Of a DNA stretch of 64,000 nt, positions 1-8,697 are shown in pieces. Each line of letters begins with the position of its first letter. Positions within the stretch are counted from its first letter, which is position 1. The stretch comes from Listeria aquatica FSL S10-1188 (lineage in GTDB: Bacteria; Bacillota; Bacilli; Lactobacillales; Listeriaceae). The notes under the pieces were generated by a model. The model ran no database searches, was not told the DNA's origin, and was given only the letters and a program-made list of their open reading frames with translations. A program made the translations under genes and the position numbers. Location of the stretch: assembly GCF_000525795.1 (NCBI RefSeq), contig NZ_AOCG01000003.1, positions 62,001-126,000 of the forward strand. The letters run 5' to 3'.

Positions 1-1139
1 GCAAGCCCACCGATTGAACCGTTTTGTGCAATGCCAACGATACCAAACAGTAGCGCCTGAAAGACGAGTAGAATTCGAATAAAATGGATAAAGCTTCGGT
101 TTCTAATCGCATCTTGAATCGGATAAAGCTGTAACATCATTTGTCCATCAAAATGCCGTAACATCGGGATAAATTGAAATCCTGTTAAATAGATAAACAA
201 GAGTGAAAAAATAATATTTAAATAAAAACCTTGAACAAAAATCAGCAAAATGAGTGCAATGATAGTGAGCCTTATGTACAACCCAATATATTCATTCGTT
301 CGTACAAAAGTCCGACTAAACAAGTAAGCAAAAGTTTTTCTTTTTGCATAAGGAATCGGTTTGTAAAGAAAATCAAGATAGCTCCTTCTCCGAACAGTCC
401 CTTTCAGATGGGGAACATCTGTAAACAAATTTACTAGCCGATAAAACCGGTTCATTCTTGCTTCTTCTTTATCAACTAGATATTCAAATCGCAGCACTTT
501 TCCTTTGGCTTGTTCGTGAAGTAAATAGTATGAAGCGAATAAAGCAAGCAGAACCACTGGAATTGTCCACAAAAATGAAAATGCGAGCAACAAATATACC
601 ATTACAGCTGTTGCAAGAACTCGGAAAAATAGCCATGTGCTATCATTGTTATCTAATTTTGCAGTCTCAAAGCCAACATATACATTCCAAGCTTTGAGGA
701 GAAAAAGCATAATGATAAGTCCAATAAAGCGACCATAAGAGTATCCAGTAACGGCTGTATACATCGGCATTGCGACAAGCAAGACAATGGCAAATACATA
801 GCTTTGCAAAAGTGTAGTGACACGCTTTGCACGTTCAAAATAGCGCAACATCTCAGTTTCTTTCACTGTTAAATAGACCGTATCGGGACGCTTTAAAAGC
901 GACACCATTGAAGCAAAGCAAAGCGACGCGGTTAATAAGACTACCATCAGTGGGATAGCTGGAAAACTGGGCTTGATGTGTTTTACCCAGTCTGCATAGT
1001 AAAATATGCCGGCTCCTATACCGATGATCAATACAAAAAGTAAATGATCATTGAACATATAACGGAGATATTTATTTAGTTCATCGGTATACGCACTGAA
1101 TCTCTTTTTAAAAAGTTCAACACTATCAAATTTCTTCAT
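1..1139 (-). CDS. ecsB: EcsB ABC transporter permease (3' end off window)
   Basis: Membrane subunit of the Ecs ABC transporter, which in Bacillus is linked to protein secretion, regulated proteolysis and competence. I read an uninterrupted frame of about 379 residues from ATG at 1139 to the window edge, starting MKKFDSVELFKKRFSAYTDE. It has several long hydrophobic segments, including a cluster near residues 35-75, one around 105-190 and one near 290-320. The family is about 400 residues, so only the C-terminus is missing. Its start overlaps the end of ecsA by 14 bases, so the two are co-translated. Nothing is broken in this gene. Family assignment rests on adjacency to EcsA plus the membrane profile. 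Confidence 0.85.
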   Translation of the reverse strand, partial: MKKFDSVELFKKRFSAYTDELNKYLRYMFNDHLLFVLIIGIGAGIFYYADWVKHIKPSFPAIPLMVVLLTASLCFASMVSLLKRPDTVYLTVKETEMLRYFERAKRVTTLLQSYVFAIVLLVAMPMYTAVTGYSYGRFIGLIIMLFLLKAWNVYVGFETAKLDNNDSTWLFFRVLATAVMVYLLLAFSFLWTIPVVLLALFASYYLLHEQAKGKVLRFEYLVDKEEARMNRFYRLVNLFTDVPHLKGTVRRRSYLDFLYKPIPYAKRKTFAYLFSRTFVRTNEYIGLYIRLTIIALILLIFVQGFYLNIIFSLLFIYLTGFQFIPMLRHFDGQMMLQLYPIQDAIRNRSFIHFIRILLVFQALLFGIVGIAQNGSIGGL

Positions 1140-1875
1140 CTTCAGCTTCTTCTTTCGTCAACTGGATATAAATCTCATCAAGAGATGCTCCGTCCATCCC
1201 GAATTGAGCTTGAAGTTCTTCGAGTGTTCCACGCGCTCTGATTTCACCTTGATGAAGAATGATGAAAGCATCGCAATATTTTTCTGCTGTTGCTAAAATG
1301 TGAGTCGACATTAAAATACTTGAACCTTTATCTCGCATTTCACGAATCCAGCCAAGAAGCGACTGAATTCCTAGCGGATCAAGTCCTACAAAAGGTTCAT
1401 CAATGATATAAAGCTTTGGCTCCACCAAAAAGGCTGACATGATCATCACTTTTTGCTTCATTCCTTTTGAAAAGTGTGCTGGGAACCAATTTAGTTTTTT
1501 CTCAAGACGAAATTCTTTTAAAAGTGGCAGCATTCTTGTTTCAAATTCGTCACTCGAAAGGCCATAAGCCATTGCAGTGAGTTCTAAATGCTCGTATAAT
1601 GTCAACTCTTCATAAAGGATAGGTGTTTCGGGAATATAAGAAAACTGCGACCGGTACTCTTCAACGTCATCAGTCAGTTCATGCCCGTTAATTCGAATAT
1701 GTCCTTCCTTTGGCTGCATAAGTCCCGTAATATGTTTAATCGTTGTACTTTTTCCTGCACCGTTCAAGCCAATAAGACCGATAATTTGTTTTTCATCGAT
1801 ATCGAAAGAAATATCTTTTAAGACAGGTCGCTTGGTGTAGCCACCTGTCAAATGTTCTACTTCCAGTAAAGGCAT
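1126..1875 (-). CDS. ecsA: EcsA ABC transporter ATP-binding protein
   Basis: Cytoplasmic ATPase that energises EcsB. The 249-residue protein has Walker A GLNGAGKST at residues 36-44, the signature FSKGMKQK, Walker B LYIIDEPFVGLDP and the H-loop STHIL in the expected order. The ATG at 1875 is preceded by a strong AAGGAGG ribosome binding site. The gene is divergent from the HIT gene with about 160 bases between them, the same arrangement as ecsAB/hit in Bacillus and Listeria. The acidic C-terminus (EEAEDEEI) overlaps the ecsB start. Substrate is not evident from sequence. Confidence 0.92.
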   Translation of the reverse strand: MPLLEVEHLTGGYTKRPVLKDISFDIDEKQIIGLIGLNGAGKSTTIKHITGLMQPKEGHIRINGHELTDDVEEYRSQFSYIPETPILYEELTLYEHLELTAMAYGLSSDEFETRMLPLLKEFRLEKKLNWFPAHFSKGMKQKVMIMSAFLVEPKLYIIDEPFVGLDPLGIQSLLGWIREMRDKGSSILMSTHILATAEKYCDAFIILHQGEIRARGTLEELQAQFGMDGASLDEIYIQLTKEEAEDEEI

Positions 1876-2037
1876 TCTGTTACAGCCTCCTTTTTTATTT
1901 ATAATTAGATTAGTTTAATAATAGCATATTTACGCATAAACTTCTCATAATTATTTATCGCTATTACATGCTTTTCCCATTTTTTTATGGTAAATTAAGA
2001 ATAGAGGATTCTGAATTAATGAAAGGTGGCGTTCCTA

Positions 2038-2466
2038 GTGGATGATTGTATTTTCTGTAAGATTGTTCGAGGAGAAATTCCTTCTGAGAAAGTTTATGAA
2101 GATGACCAAGTATTGGCTTTTCTTGATTTAAGTCAAGTTACAAAAGGGCATACACTGGTTATTCCAAAAAAACACGCGCGTAATGTTTTTGATTTGCCGC
2201 CTGAAACCGCTGCAGAACTGTTCCGACGCATTCCGAAAATTGCTAATGCGTTAAAAACTGCCTTTCCACTTGAGGGAATGAATATCTTAAATAACAATGA
2301 AGAAATCGCTTCTCAAACGGTTTTTCATTGTCATATCCATCTTATCCCTCGCTACTCAAAAAAAGATGATTTTGGATTGATTTGGAAAGATAATTCAGAC
2401 ACTTATGATGAAGAGGAATTTAAAAAGCGAGCAGAGGCAATACGCGAGCAGCTTAAATACACATAA
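2038..2466 (+). CDS. hit: HIT family protein (histidine triad nucleotide-binding)
   Basis: A 142-residue HIT hydrolase, probably acting on nucleoside phosphoramidate or dinucleotide substrates in the cytoplasm. The histidine triad is visible as HCHIH at residues 97-101, followed by LIPRY. The N-terminal Cys4/Cys7 pair (DDCIFCKI) is typical of Firmicute HITs, and His38/His46 lie in the usual loop. I chose the GTG at 2038 because GAAAGGTGG sits about 8 bases upstream and relatives begin M-x-D-C-I-F-C. The frame is open further upstream to a GTG at 2026, which lacks a spaced ribosome site. It is divergent from ecsA and followed by the YtxH-like gene. Confidence 0.93.
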   Translation: MDDCIFCKIVRGEIPSEKVYEDDQVLAFLDLSQVTKGHTLVIPKKHARNVFDLPPETAAELFRRIPKIANALKTAFPLEGMNILNNNEEIASQTVFHCHIHLIPRYSKKDDFGLIWKDNSDTYDEEEFKKRAEAIREQLKYT

Positions 2467-2523
2467 GCTGTCGTTTGTTTCCTTACTTAAATAAAAGTTT
2501 GTTATCAATTGAAGGAGCTGGTC

Positions 2524-2884
2524 ATGATGAATAAAAAATCGCTATTTTTAGGTGCTGTTATTGGTGCGGCTGCCGGAGCTGTAACTTCTATCTTATTCGC
2601 ACCAAAATCTGGTCGAGAACTTCGATCTGATATTGTTGAAAAATCTGGTGAGGCTTCTGTTGTCTTGAAAGAATTAGCTTATAACGCCAATGAATTACTA
2701 CAGTCCGTTCAAGTTCTTGGAACTGAAGGTTCTACTTTAATCAAGGATGTATCAAGTGATATCATCGACTCTGTTTCTAAATGGAACGAAGAAATGGAAC
2801 CTGAAAAAAAAACGCTTAAAGGATGAAATCAAGGATATGCAACGAACCATCGCTGATCTTGAAAAAAACTTTAAAAAAAGATAA
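2524..2884 (+). CDS. YtxH-like membrane-anchored protein (frameshift at A9)
   Basis: Small protein of about 119 residues. The N-terminus has one glycine/alanine-rich membrane segment (SLFLGAVIGAAAGAVTSILFAP) followed by KSGRELRSDI, the hallmark of the YtxH family. The rest is a helical, charged tail. The reading frame breaks at a run of nine A at 2804-2812. Past that run another frame continues as RLKDEIKDMQRTIADLEKNF and stops at 2882-2884, just before a terminator. An A8 run would restore a single ORF, so a sequencing error is likely. Start ATG 2524 follows GAAGGAG. The family has been linked to general stress, but no specific role can be read here. Confidence 0.8.
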
Positions 2885-2898
2885 GTAAGTAATTCATT

Positions 2899-2936
2899 AC
2901 CTAGTTTCTTAGTCCAATAGAAACTAGGTTTTTTTA
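2899..2936 (+). terminator. Rho-independent terminator after ytxH-like gene
   Basis: Inverted repeat ACCTAGTTTCT / AGAAACTAGGT with a short loop, followed by seven T. It lies 15 bases after the restored stop of the YtxH-like gene. Confidence 0.85.
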
Positions 2937-3066
2937 TTGCCTTCATTCATGATTTGTAAACTATTCTTAGCTCGTGAAAAATATTTTTAAAAAAAGGGGT
3001 TGAATTCACTAGCTATAGGGACTACAATACTTATACAATCTTGAACGTTATGGGAGGAACGAAGTA

Positions 3067-3607
3067 ATGCGCTGTTTAAAATCTGTGAACACTGTGCGCC
3101 GTGATAACTATCATCGCACTATTCTAAAAGGTGTATTAAGTTGGTTTGTTATTCTTTGCCTTTTATTTCTTGTTCACAATTTTCTCGTTCCGGGTAATTT
3201 TTCTCCGGAATATAATGGAGTTGCTTTTTTAGCACTTATCTTCATCTATCCGCTTCATAAGGCTCTTTATATCTTAGCTTCATTCAAATATAGGTCTAAC
3301 ATCAGCATTCAATTCGTTCGTCGATTTTACGTTTTACCTTGTATTCAAATTAAAGTGAAGCATATGATGCCAAAAAGAGATTACCTGTTTTCATTACTAT
3401 TTCCATTTTTTGCGATTTTATTTCTACTGATTGTTTGGATGATGATGGTTCCAGTTTGGAATTCGCCTGTTTTTTTTAATTTTAATGGCGGTTCATTTTG
3501 GGATTAGCTATCCCGCCTTTGTTCTTGCAAACAATATTAGAAACTTGCCTAAAAGCTGTTTTATTGAAGAAGCGAAACGTGGTTATTCCGTTTTAATTTC
3601 TGATTAA
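3067..3607 (+). CDS. DUF3267-type membrane protein (frameshift at T8)
   Basis: Membrane protein of about 179 residues when repaired. Visible segments: TM near residues 20-40 and 50-75, then a soluble stretch (FVRRFYVLPCIQIKVKHMMPKRDYLFSLLFPF), then a third TM. The first frame ends at 3507. After a T8 run at 3470-3477 a second frame continues MAVHFGISYPAFVLANNIRN, then PKSCFIEEAKRGYSVLISD, ending at 3605-3607. H-G/Y-G-I-S and the closing I-E-x-x-x-x-G-Y-x-(I/V)-L-I are typical of DUF3267 proteins. Ribosome site GGGAGG precedes the ATG. It sits next to prsA as in other Listeria and Bacillus genomes. Function unknown. Confidence 0.7.
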
Positions 3608-3737
3608 GTAGATGGGAATAAAATTAAAAAACTATTAGATTTTTGTTTTCTGCTTATTTTTCCAATATTTTGTGGTATGATATTACTTGGATATAGAGAA
3701 TTTATTCGATCAACTTAAGGAGTGTGTATGTTTTAAA

Positions 3738-4619
3738 ATGAATATTAAAAAGAAAGCAGCGCTTGGAATCGTTTCTGCGCTTGCAGTTGTTGGACTTACA
3801 GCATGCGGAGGCGGCGGAGCTGTCGTTAAAACGGATGACGGCGATGTTACAAAAGACGAACTATATGATGCAATGAAAGATAAGTACGGTAGCCAAACGG
3901 TTCAACAGCTTACTTTTGAAAAAGTCCTTGAAAAGAAATACAAGGTTACTGATAAAGCTGTAAATGCGAAGGTTAAAACCTATAAAGATCAATATGGCGA
4001 TCAATTCGCTAGTGTTCTTGCTCAAAGCGGATTAACAGAAGACAGCTTTAAAGAAAACATCAAGTATAATTTACTAGTTGAAAAAGCGACAGAAGACAAT
4101 GTCAAAGTAACAGACAAAAAACTTAAAGCTTATTACAAAACATGGAAACCTGATATCACCGTTCGCCATATCTTAGTTGAAAAAGAAGACACAGCTAAAG
4201 AAGTTGAGAAAAAACTTAAAGCTGGTGCGAAGTTTGAAGATCTAGCTAAGGAATATTCAACTGACACAAGCACAAAAAACAATGGCGGTCTACTTCCTGC
4301 CTTCGGTCCAGGAAAAATGGATGCTGCATTTGAAAAAGCTGCTTATGCACTCAAGAAAAAAGGTGACATCAGTGCCCCAGTTAAATCACAATATGGCTAC
4401 CATGTGATTGAAATGGTAAAACCTGCTGACAAAACATCATTTGAAAAAGATAAAAAAGCTGTGAAAAAAGCTTATATCGCATCGCAAGTTACACAAGAAA
4501 ACATGCAAAAAGCATTGAAAAAAGTTTATAAAGATGCAGGCATCAAAGTAGAAGATAAAGACTTGAAAGACGCTTTCAGTCAATATTCTTCAAGTAATAG
4601 CTCATCTTCAAGCAAATAA
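3738..4619 (+). CDS. prsA: PrsA lipoprotein foldase (peptidyl-prolyl isomerase)
   Basis: Extracytoplasmic lipoprotein that helps fold secreted proteins at the membrane/wall interface. A signal peptide ends in lipobox LTAC with lipidated Cys23. Residues about 135-225 form the parvulin domain (ITVRHILVEKEDTAKEV, then GGLLPAFGPGKM and SQYGYHVIEMV). Flanking lysine-rich helices and a serine-rich tail complete it. I chose ATG 3738, giving 293 residues, the length I recall for Listeria PrsA2; AAGGAG lies upstream. A TATGATATT-like -10 is near 3675. L. monocytogenes prsA2 is PrfA-influenced, but I see no PrfA box here. A strong terminator follows. Confidence 0.93.
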   Translation: MNIKKKAALGIVSALAVVGLTACGGGGAVVKTDDGDVTKDELYDAMKDKYGSQTVQQLTFEKVLEKKYKVTDKAVNAKVKTYKDQYGDQFASVLAQSGLTEDSFKENIKYNLLVEKATEDNVKVTDKKLKAYYKTWKPDITVRHILVEKEDTAKEVEKKLKAGAKFEDLAKEYSTDTSTKNNGGLLPAFGPGKMDAAFEKAAYALKKKGDISAPVKSQYGYHVIEMVKPADKTSFEKDKKAVKKAYIASQVTQENMQKALKKVYKDAGIKVEDKDLKDAFSQYSSSNSSSSSK

Positions 4620-4628
4620 TAGACGTTT

Positions 4629-4662
4629 AAAAAGCCCCAGCTCGCTTGAGCTGGGGCTTTAG
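4629..4662 (+). terminator. Terminator of prsA
   Basis: GC-rich hairpin AAAGCCCCAGCTC / GAGCTGGGGCTTT with a four-base loop, about 12 bases after the prsA stop. Confidence 0.9.
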
Positions 4663-5029
4663 ACTGTCGAAAGTACCTATTCCTAACCACTGGAGTAAGA
4701 TTAAACTTTTTGACCACAAAAAAATATCAAAATAACGTCCGAACTATATAGCTAATACTTCATGATTAGGATGAACAGCTGATTATTTGGACAGCGAAAG
4801 TCGTAGAACTATTCGTTATACATAAACCTTCATTTCGCGAAAAATCTTTTTTCATAGACATGGATAAAGAAACAATGTTGCCATTTGATATTTCTATAAA
4901 AGTGATTAAAATTTGATTATCCTGCCTATTGAAAGAAGTTATGATTTTTTCAATAACAAACGCGTTATTGAATTCATTTAATAACGTGTTTTTCTCCCCA
5001 AGTTATATCTATATTCTGTCATAAGTATC
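4663..5029. other. Gene-poor interval with possible coding remnant and hairpin
   Basis: No convincing gene. A stretch at 4770-4916 on the plus strand stays open for 48 codons and looks protein-like (KPSFREKSFFIDMDKETMLP), but has no start codon or ribosome site and stops upstream at 4767. A hairpin with AACGCGTTATT / AATAACGTGTT arms and a T5 tail lies at 4959-4993, 40 bases after it, and could be the old terminator. The simplest reading is a decayed gene end. An unannotated small RNA is the alternative. Confidence 0.35.
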
Positions 5030-5080
5030 TCTAAAAAAGACTGTTAACAAAGTAGTATTAACTTTGTCAACAGTCTAAAA
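5030..5080 (-). terminator. Terminator of the VOC gene
   Basis: Long inverted repeat AGACTGTTAACAAAGT / ACTTTGTCAACAGTCT-like with one mismatch. On the minus strand it is followed by a T-rich tract. It lies about 50 bases past the stop of the minus-strand VOC gene. Confidence 0.75.
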
Positions 5081-5127
5081 GAGATTAACTCTCACCATCA
5101 CTGCTTGCTTATTTCTGCTTGATATCT

Positions 5128-5577
5128 TCAGCCTTCTAATTTCGAATAAGGTTGCGAATGAAGCATCCAACCGATCCCATATTTATCAACAAACTGTCCC
5201 ATTTTACCTTCCCAGAATTGTTTTGCATAAGGCATTCTTACATCTACCGTTCCAGACTCTTGGACCCGCTTAAAAAACGCGTCAGCTTCACGAGCAGCTT
5301 GTTCATCTTCACTGTTCACATCGAGCATCAACCAAATTTGGTTTCCGCTGACCGGGACCCCTTTAAAATTATCGGAACAAAATAACTCTGCTCCAAGAAT
5401 AGTAAAACTTGCATGGATCGTTGTATCTTCAAGGTGTTCTTTCTTTATCCCAAATGGCTCCGCCTGTTCTTCTCCGACAGGTAAGCGCATAATCTTCGTT
5501 GCTCCAAAAACCTCTTCATAATAAGCTAAAGCCTCCTTCGCATTTGTATAGCTCAAATACGGATAAAATTTTGCCAT
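5128..5577 (-). CDS. VOC-family (PhnB/glyoxalase-like) protein
   Basis: A 149-residue protein of the vicinal oxygen chelate superfamily, PhnB-like subgroup. It starts MAKFYPYLSYTNAKEALAYYEEVFGA, the usual PhnB N-terminus for the first beta-alpha-beta unit, and ends with the WEGKMGQFVDKYGIGWMLH segment that closes the second unit. A metal site could involve His56 (DTTIHASF) and nearby acids, but PhnB-like members vary, so catalysis cannot be claimed. GAGGGGG ribosome site before the ATG. Monocistronic, with its own terminator, and convergent with prsA. Specific substrate unknown. Confidence 0.8.
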   Translation of the reverse strand: MAKFYPYLSYTNAKEALAYYEEVFGATKIMRLPVGEEQAEPFGIKKEHLEDTTIHASFTILGAELFCSDNFKGVPVSGNQIWLMLDVNSEDEQAAREADAFFKRVQESGTVDVRMPYAKQFWEGKMGQFVDKYGIGWMLHSQPYSKLEG

Positions 5578-5640
5578 CTTGCCCCCTCATTTCTTCATTA
5601 ATGAATTCCTATCTTAGCGTAAAGTTACTTTACCCTTTTA

Positions 5641-5682
5641 TCAAAAAAGCAATCAATTGTAGAGAGACACAACTGATTGCTT
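5641..5682 (-). terminator. Terminator of xylAB
   Basis: Inverted repeat AAGCAATCAATTGT / ACAACTGATTGCTT (one G-T pair), followed on the minus strand by T6. It begins 10 bases after the repaired xylB stop at 5692, which supports that repaired end. Confidence 0.88.
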
Positions 5683-5691
5683 CAAAAAACC

Positions 5692-7190
5692 TTATAATGA
5701 GCTAAGTAGATCTTTAGACAGCTCTTTTGTAGCCGGATAAACCTCACGATAAAGTTTATAAAAACGTGCATAGCGTTCTACATTTTTGGGACTAGGCGTA
5801 AATTTTTTCTTTTTTTGTAGTGAACAAAAACCTCACGACAAGCTTCTGCAGAATCGAACCAGCCGCAGCCGACAGCAGCAATCATACATGCACCGACTCC
5901 CGGACCCTGTTCCACTTCAAGCTGTATCATCTCTGCATTAAAGACATCCGCTTGAATCTGCATCCAATCCGCATTTTTTGCCCCACCGCCAACACTAATA
6001 ATCCGTTCAAATCGCTTATTTTTGGCTTGTTCCATCAAAACTTGAGAATCTTTCAAACTAAACGTTATTCCTTCAAGAACAGCTCGGGCAAAGTGCTTTA
6101 ACTCGTGGTGTGTGTCAATTCCAATAAAACTCCCCCGAATTTCCGAATCAAAATAAGGCGTTCGTTCACCCACAATATAAGGCGTGAAAAGTAATCCATC
6201 GCTCCCTGGCGCTACTTCCCCCACATCACGGAGCAGCTCCTCAAACGTCGCGCCTTGCCCAAATGCTTTTTTAAACCAGTTTAGCGAATTGCCCGCCGCA
6301 AGTGTCACACCCATTGAGTAGTTTACTCCAGGAAGTACATGGTTGAAAAAGTGGAGTTTTCCTTGATAATTTGATAGCCCTTGCTCAAAAGAGCTAAAAA
6401 CACCACTTGTCCCCAAAGAAACAAGCGCCTCTTCATCATTGACAAGTCCTGCTCCAAATGCTGCGCAAGCGTTATCCGCACCACCAGCAAAAACCCTTAC
6501 AGCCTGCTTCAACCCAAAACGTTCCCGGTAGCTTTCCTTCAAAACGCCTACCTGCTCAAGTGACGAACAAGCAGGTGGTAGCAAAGCCCGATCAACTCCG
6601 AATTCATCGCAAATCTCATCAGACCAGTCCGCTTTCCTAACATCAAATAACAACGTTCCAGCAGCATCAGAAAAGTCCGTGTGCAGTTCGCCCGTCAAAA
6701 CAAAAGCCAAATAATCTTTCGGTAGCATAATATGGCGAACTTTGTTCCAAATCTCTGCCTCATTTTCCTGCAACCACAAGATTTTAGGAAGTGTAAACCC
6801 TTCAAGAACACGATTTTTGGTAATTTCAAGAATTTGTTTACCAAATCGCTCCGTAATCTCTTGGCACTGCCTAGTTGTTCGTACGTCGTTCCATAAAATA
6901 GCCGGATAAACTGGGCGAAATGCCTCGTCTAGCACGACAAGCGAATGCATCTGCCCAGAAAAACTAATCGCTTCAAGTTCTGCTCCAAAGCTTGGCACTT
7001 CTCGACTAAGCCTTGTTAGTACTTCCTCACAAGCATCCTTCCAGTATTCCGGATGTTGTTCCGAAAAACCCGGCGCTCGCGAATCAATCTCATATGCACT
7101 AGATGCTTCCGCAACAACGCCTCCTTGCTGATTCATAACAATCCCCTTAAGCGAACTCGTGCCAAGATCAATCCCCAGTACGTATCCCAT
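5692..7190 (-). CDS. xylB: Xylulokinase (frameshift near C-terminus)
   Basis: FGGY-family kinase phosphorylating D-xylulose to D-xylulose 5-phosphate, the second step of xylose catabolism. The N-terminal ATPase motif GIDLGTSSLKG is at residues 5-15, SFSGQMHS near 75, and the C-terminal FGGY signature region VGGGAKNADWMQIQADVF near 400. One frame stops at 5778, but two T-runs at 5803-5816 suggest an indel. The adjacent frame continues FTPSPKNVERYARFYKLYRE and on to a stop at 5692, directly before the terminator. Repaired length is about 499 residues, normal for XylB. Start ATG with AAAGGAG. It lies 31 bases after xylA in one operon. Confidence 0.93.
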
Positions 7191-7221
7191 CTGTCAAACT
7201 CCTTTCAAACCTCTGTATCCA

Positions 7222-8535
7222 TCAAACCAAGTAATCGTTCAGGCGAGATTTCACATGCTCAATGTGGCTTGACTTCAACTTAACCCCATCCCCGTGAGCA
7301 TAAGCATAGCGCGTAAGTGACTCCAAGTCTTCCTGATCTGAAAGAATAGATTTTCCAATCTCCGTCCCGTTCCATTTCGCGTACCGATCCGAAATCAATT
7401 CATTAAAGAAACCATCCTCTTTTAATTTCGCTGCCGCCTGAAGCCCGCGCGCAAAAGTATCCATTCCTGCAATATGAGCTAGCAACAGATCTTCCATTTC
7501 AAACGAAGAACGGCGTACCTTCGCATCAAAATTGATTCCGCCAGGAGCAATCCCGCCATTTTCTAAAATTTCATACATCGCAAGCGTCACATCTAACACA
7601 TTCGTCGGAAACTCATCCGTGTCCCATCCAAGAAGCATATCTCCCTGATTAGCATCAATCGACCCAAGAGCCCCATATTCACGAGCAACGCGTAATTCAT
7701 GTTCAAACGTATGCCCTGCAAGTGTTGCGTGATTTGCTTCCAAATTCAGTTTAAAATCACCTTCAAGGCCGTAAGTTTTAATGAACGCCATCGTTGTCGC
7801 CGCATCAAAGTCGTATTGATGTTTCGAAGGTTCTTTTGGTTTTGGCTCAATCAAAAACTGTGGTTTATGACCGATTTTTCCAGCATACCGGATCACCATT
7901 TTGAAAAGCCGTGCGATATTGTCTTGTTCAAATTTCATATCTGTATTCAGAAGCGTCTCATAGCCTTCACGACCGCCCCAAAAGACATAGTTCTGTCCGT
8001 TTAGCTTCTTAGAAATATCCAAGCCCTTTTTCACTTGTGCAGCCGCATAAGCATAGACTTCTGGGTCATTCGTTGATCCAGCACCGTTATTAAAACGAGG
8101 ATGAGAAAACATGTTTGCCGTGTTCCACAACAATTTGATTCCCGTTTCATCCATTTTCACCTTTATTAAATCCGTGATTTCATCTAGATTCGCCATGAAC
8201 TCTTCAATGGATTCCCCAGCTGGTGCAATGTCCACATCATGAAAACAGAAATACTCGACCCCTAATTTTTCAAGAATCTCAAAGAAAGCTTCAACGCGAT
8301 TTTTGGCTGTTTCCATTTCTGACTTACCAAACCAAGAACGTTCGTTTATTGCCATTCCGAATGGATCACTTCCATCTTGTGTCATCGTATGCCAGTATGC
8401 CACCGCAAATCGTAGATGTTCCTTCATGGTTTTTCCTAAAACGACTTCCTCCGCATTATAATGACGAAATGCAAATGGATTACGTGTCTCTTTCCCTTCA
8501 AATTGGATTTTTTCTACTTGTGGAAAATAACTCAT
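7222..8535 (-). CDS. xylA: Xylose isomerase
   Basis: Converts D-xylose to D-xylulose. The 437-residue protein is class II length. It shows the catalytic FCFHDVDIAP motif, FWGGREGYETLLNTDM, metal-ligand segments (FLIEPKPKEPSKHQYD, KLNLEANHATLAGHTFEHEL) and SIDANQGD. ATG at 8535 follows GAAGGAGG. It is the first gene of xylAB, with a XylR-type operator just downstream of a sigma-A promoter and a cre-like site over the -35. No xylR or dedicated xylose transporter is visible in the window. The operon lies between prsA and yhaM, which are adjacent in L. monocytogenes, so it is probably acquired or differentially lost. Confidence 0.97.
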   Translation of the reverse strand: MSYFPQVEKIQFEGKETRNPFAFRHYNAEEVVLGKTMKEHLRFAVAYWHTMTQDGSDPFGMAINERSWFGKSEMETAKNRVEAFFEILEKLGVEYFCFHDVDIAPAGESIEEFMANLDEITDLIKVKMDETGIKLLWNTANMFSHPRFNNGAGSTNDPEVYAYAAAQVKKGLDISKKLNGQNYVFWGGREGYETLLNTDMKFEQDNIARLFKMVIRYAGKIGHKPQFLIEPKPKEPSKHQYDFDAATTMAFIKTYGLEGDFKLNLEANHATLAGHTFEHELRVAREYGALGSIDANQGDMLLGWDTDEFPTNVLDVTLAMYEILENGGIAPGGINFDAKVRRSSFEMEDLLLAHIAGMDTFARGLQAAAKLKEDGFFNELISDRYAKWNGTEIGKSILSDQEDLESLTRYAYAHGDGVKLKSSHIEHVKSRLNDYLV

Positions 8536-8566
8536 GTGCCACTTCCTCCTTCAAAATCAATTCTTT

Positions 8567-8591
8567 TTAGTTGGTTGGTTTAACAAACTAA
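8567..8591 (-). promoter_or_regulatory. XylR-type operator of xylAB
   Basis: A 25-bp sequence beginning TTAGTTGGTTGG and ending AACAAACTAA matches the layout of the Bacillus XylR operator (TTAGTTTGTT...AACAAACTAA) with few differences. It lies 32 bases upstream of the xylA start and about 10 bases past the predicted transcription start, as expected for repression released by xylose. The regulator must be encoded elsewhere. Confidence 0.8.
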
Positions 8592-8606
8592 CTTATTTAC
8601 TTTTCT

Positions 8607-8645
8607 ATCATACACGTTCCCGATAAATTTGTAAAGCGCTTCCAA
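8607..8645 (-). promoter_or_regulatory. xylA promoter with overlapping cre-like site
   Basis: On the minus strand TTTACA (8630-8635), a 17-base spacer and TATGAT (8607-8612) form a good sigma-A promoter. TTGGAAGCGCTTTAC at 8631-8645 covers the -35 and fits the CcpA consensus WTGNAANCGNWNNCW with one mismatch plus a weak last base. This predicts carbon catabolite repression on top of XylR control. Confidence 0.75.
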
Positions 8646-8653
8646 GTTGACAT

Positions 8654-8686
8654 AAAAAAATACGTGGATACCAAAGTACCCACGCA
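8654..8686 (-). terminator. Terminator of yhaM
   Basis: Hairpin GCGTGGGTAC / GTATCCACGT with a four-base loop, followed by T7 on the minus strand, directly after the yhaM stop. Confidence 0.85.
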
Positions 8687-8697
8687 TTTCAATTTCT

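Noticed and set aside
3607-3737. PrfA box before prsA
   Set aside because: No TTAACA-N2-TGTTAA-like palindrome is present, although L. monocytogenes prsA2 is PrfA-linked.
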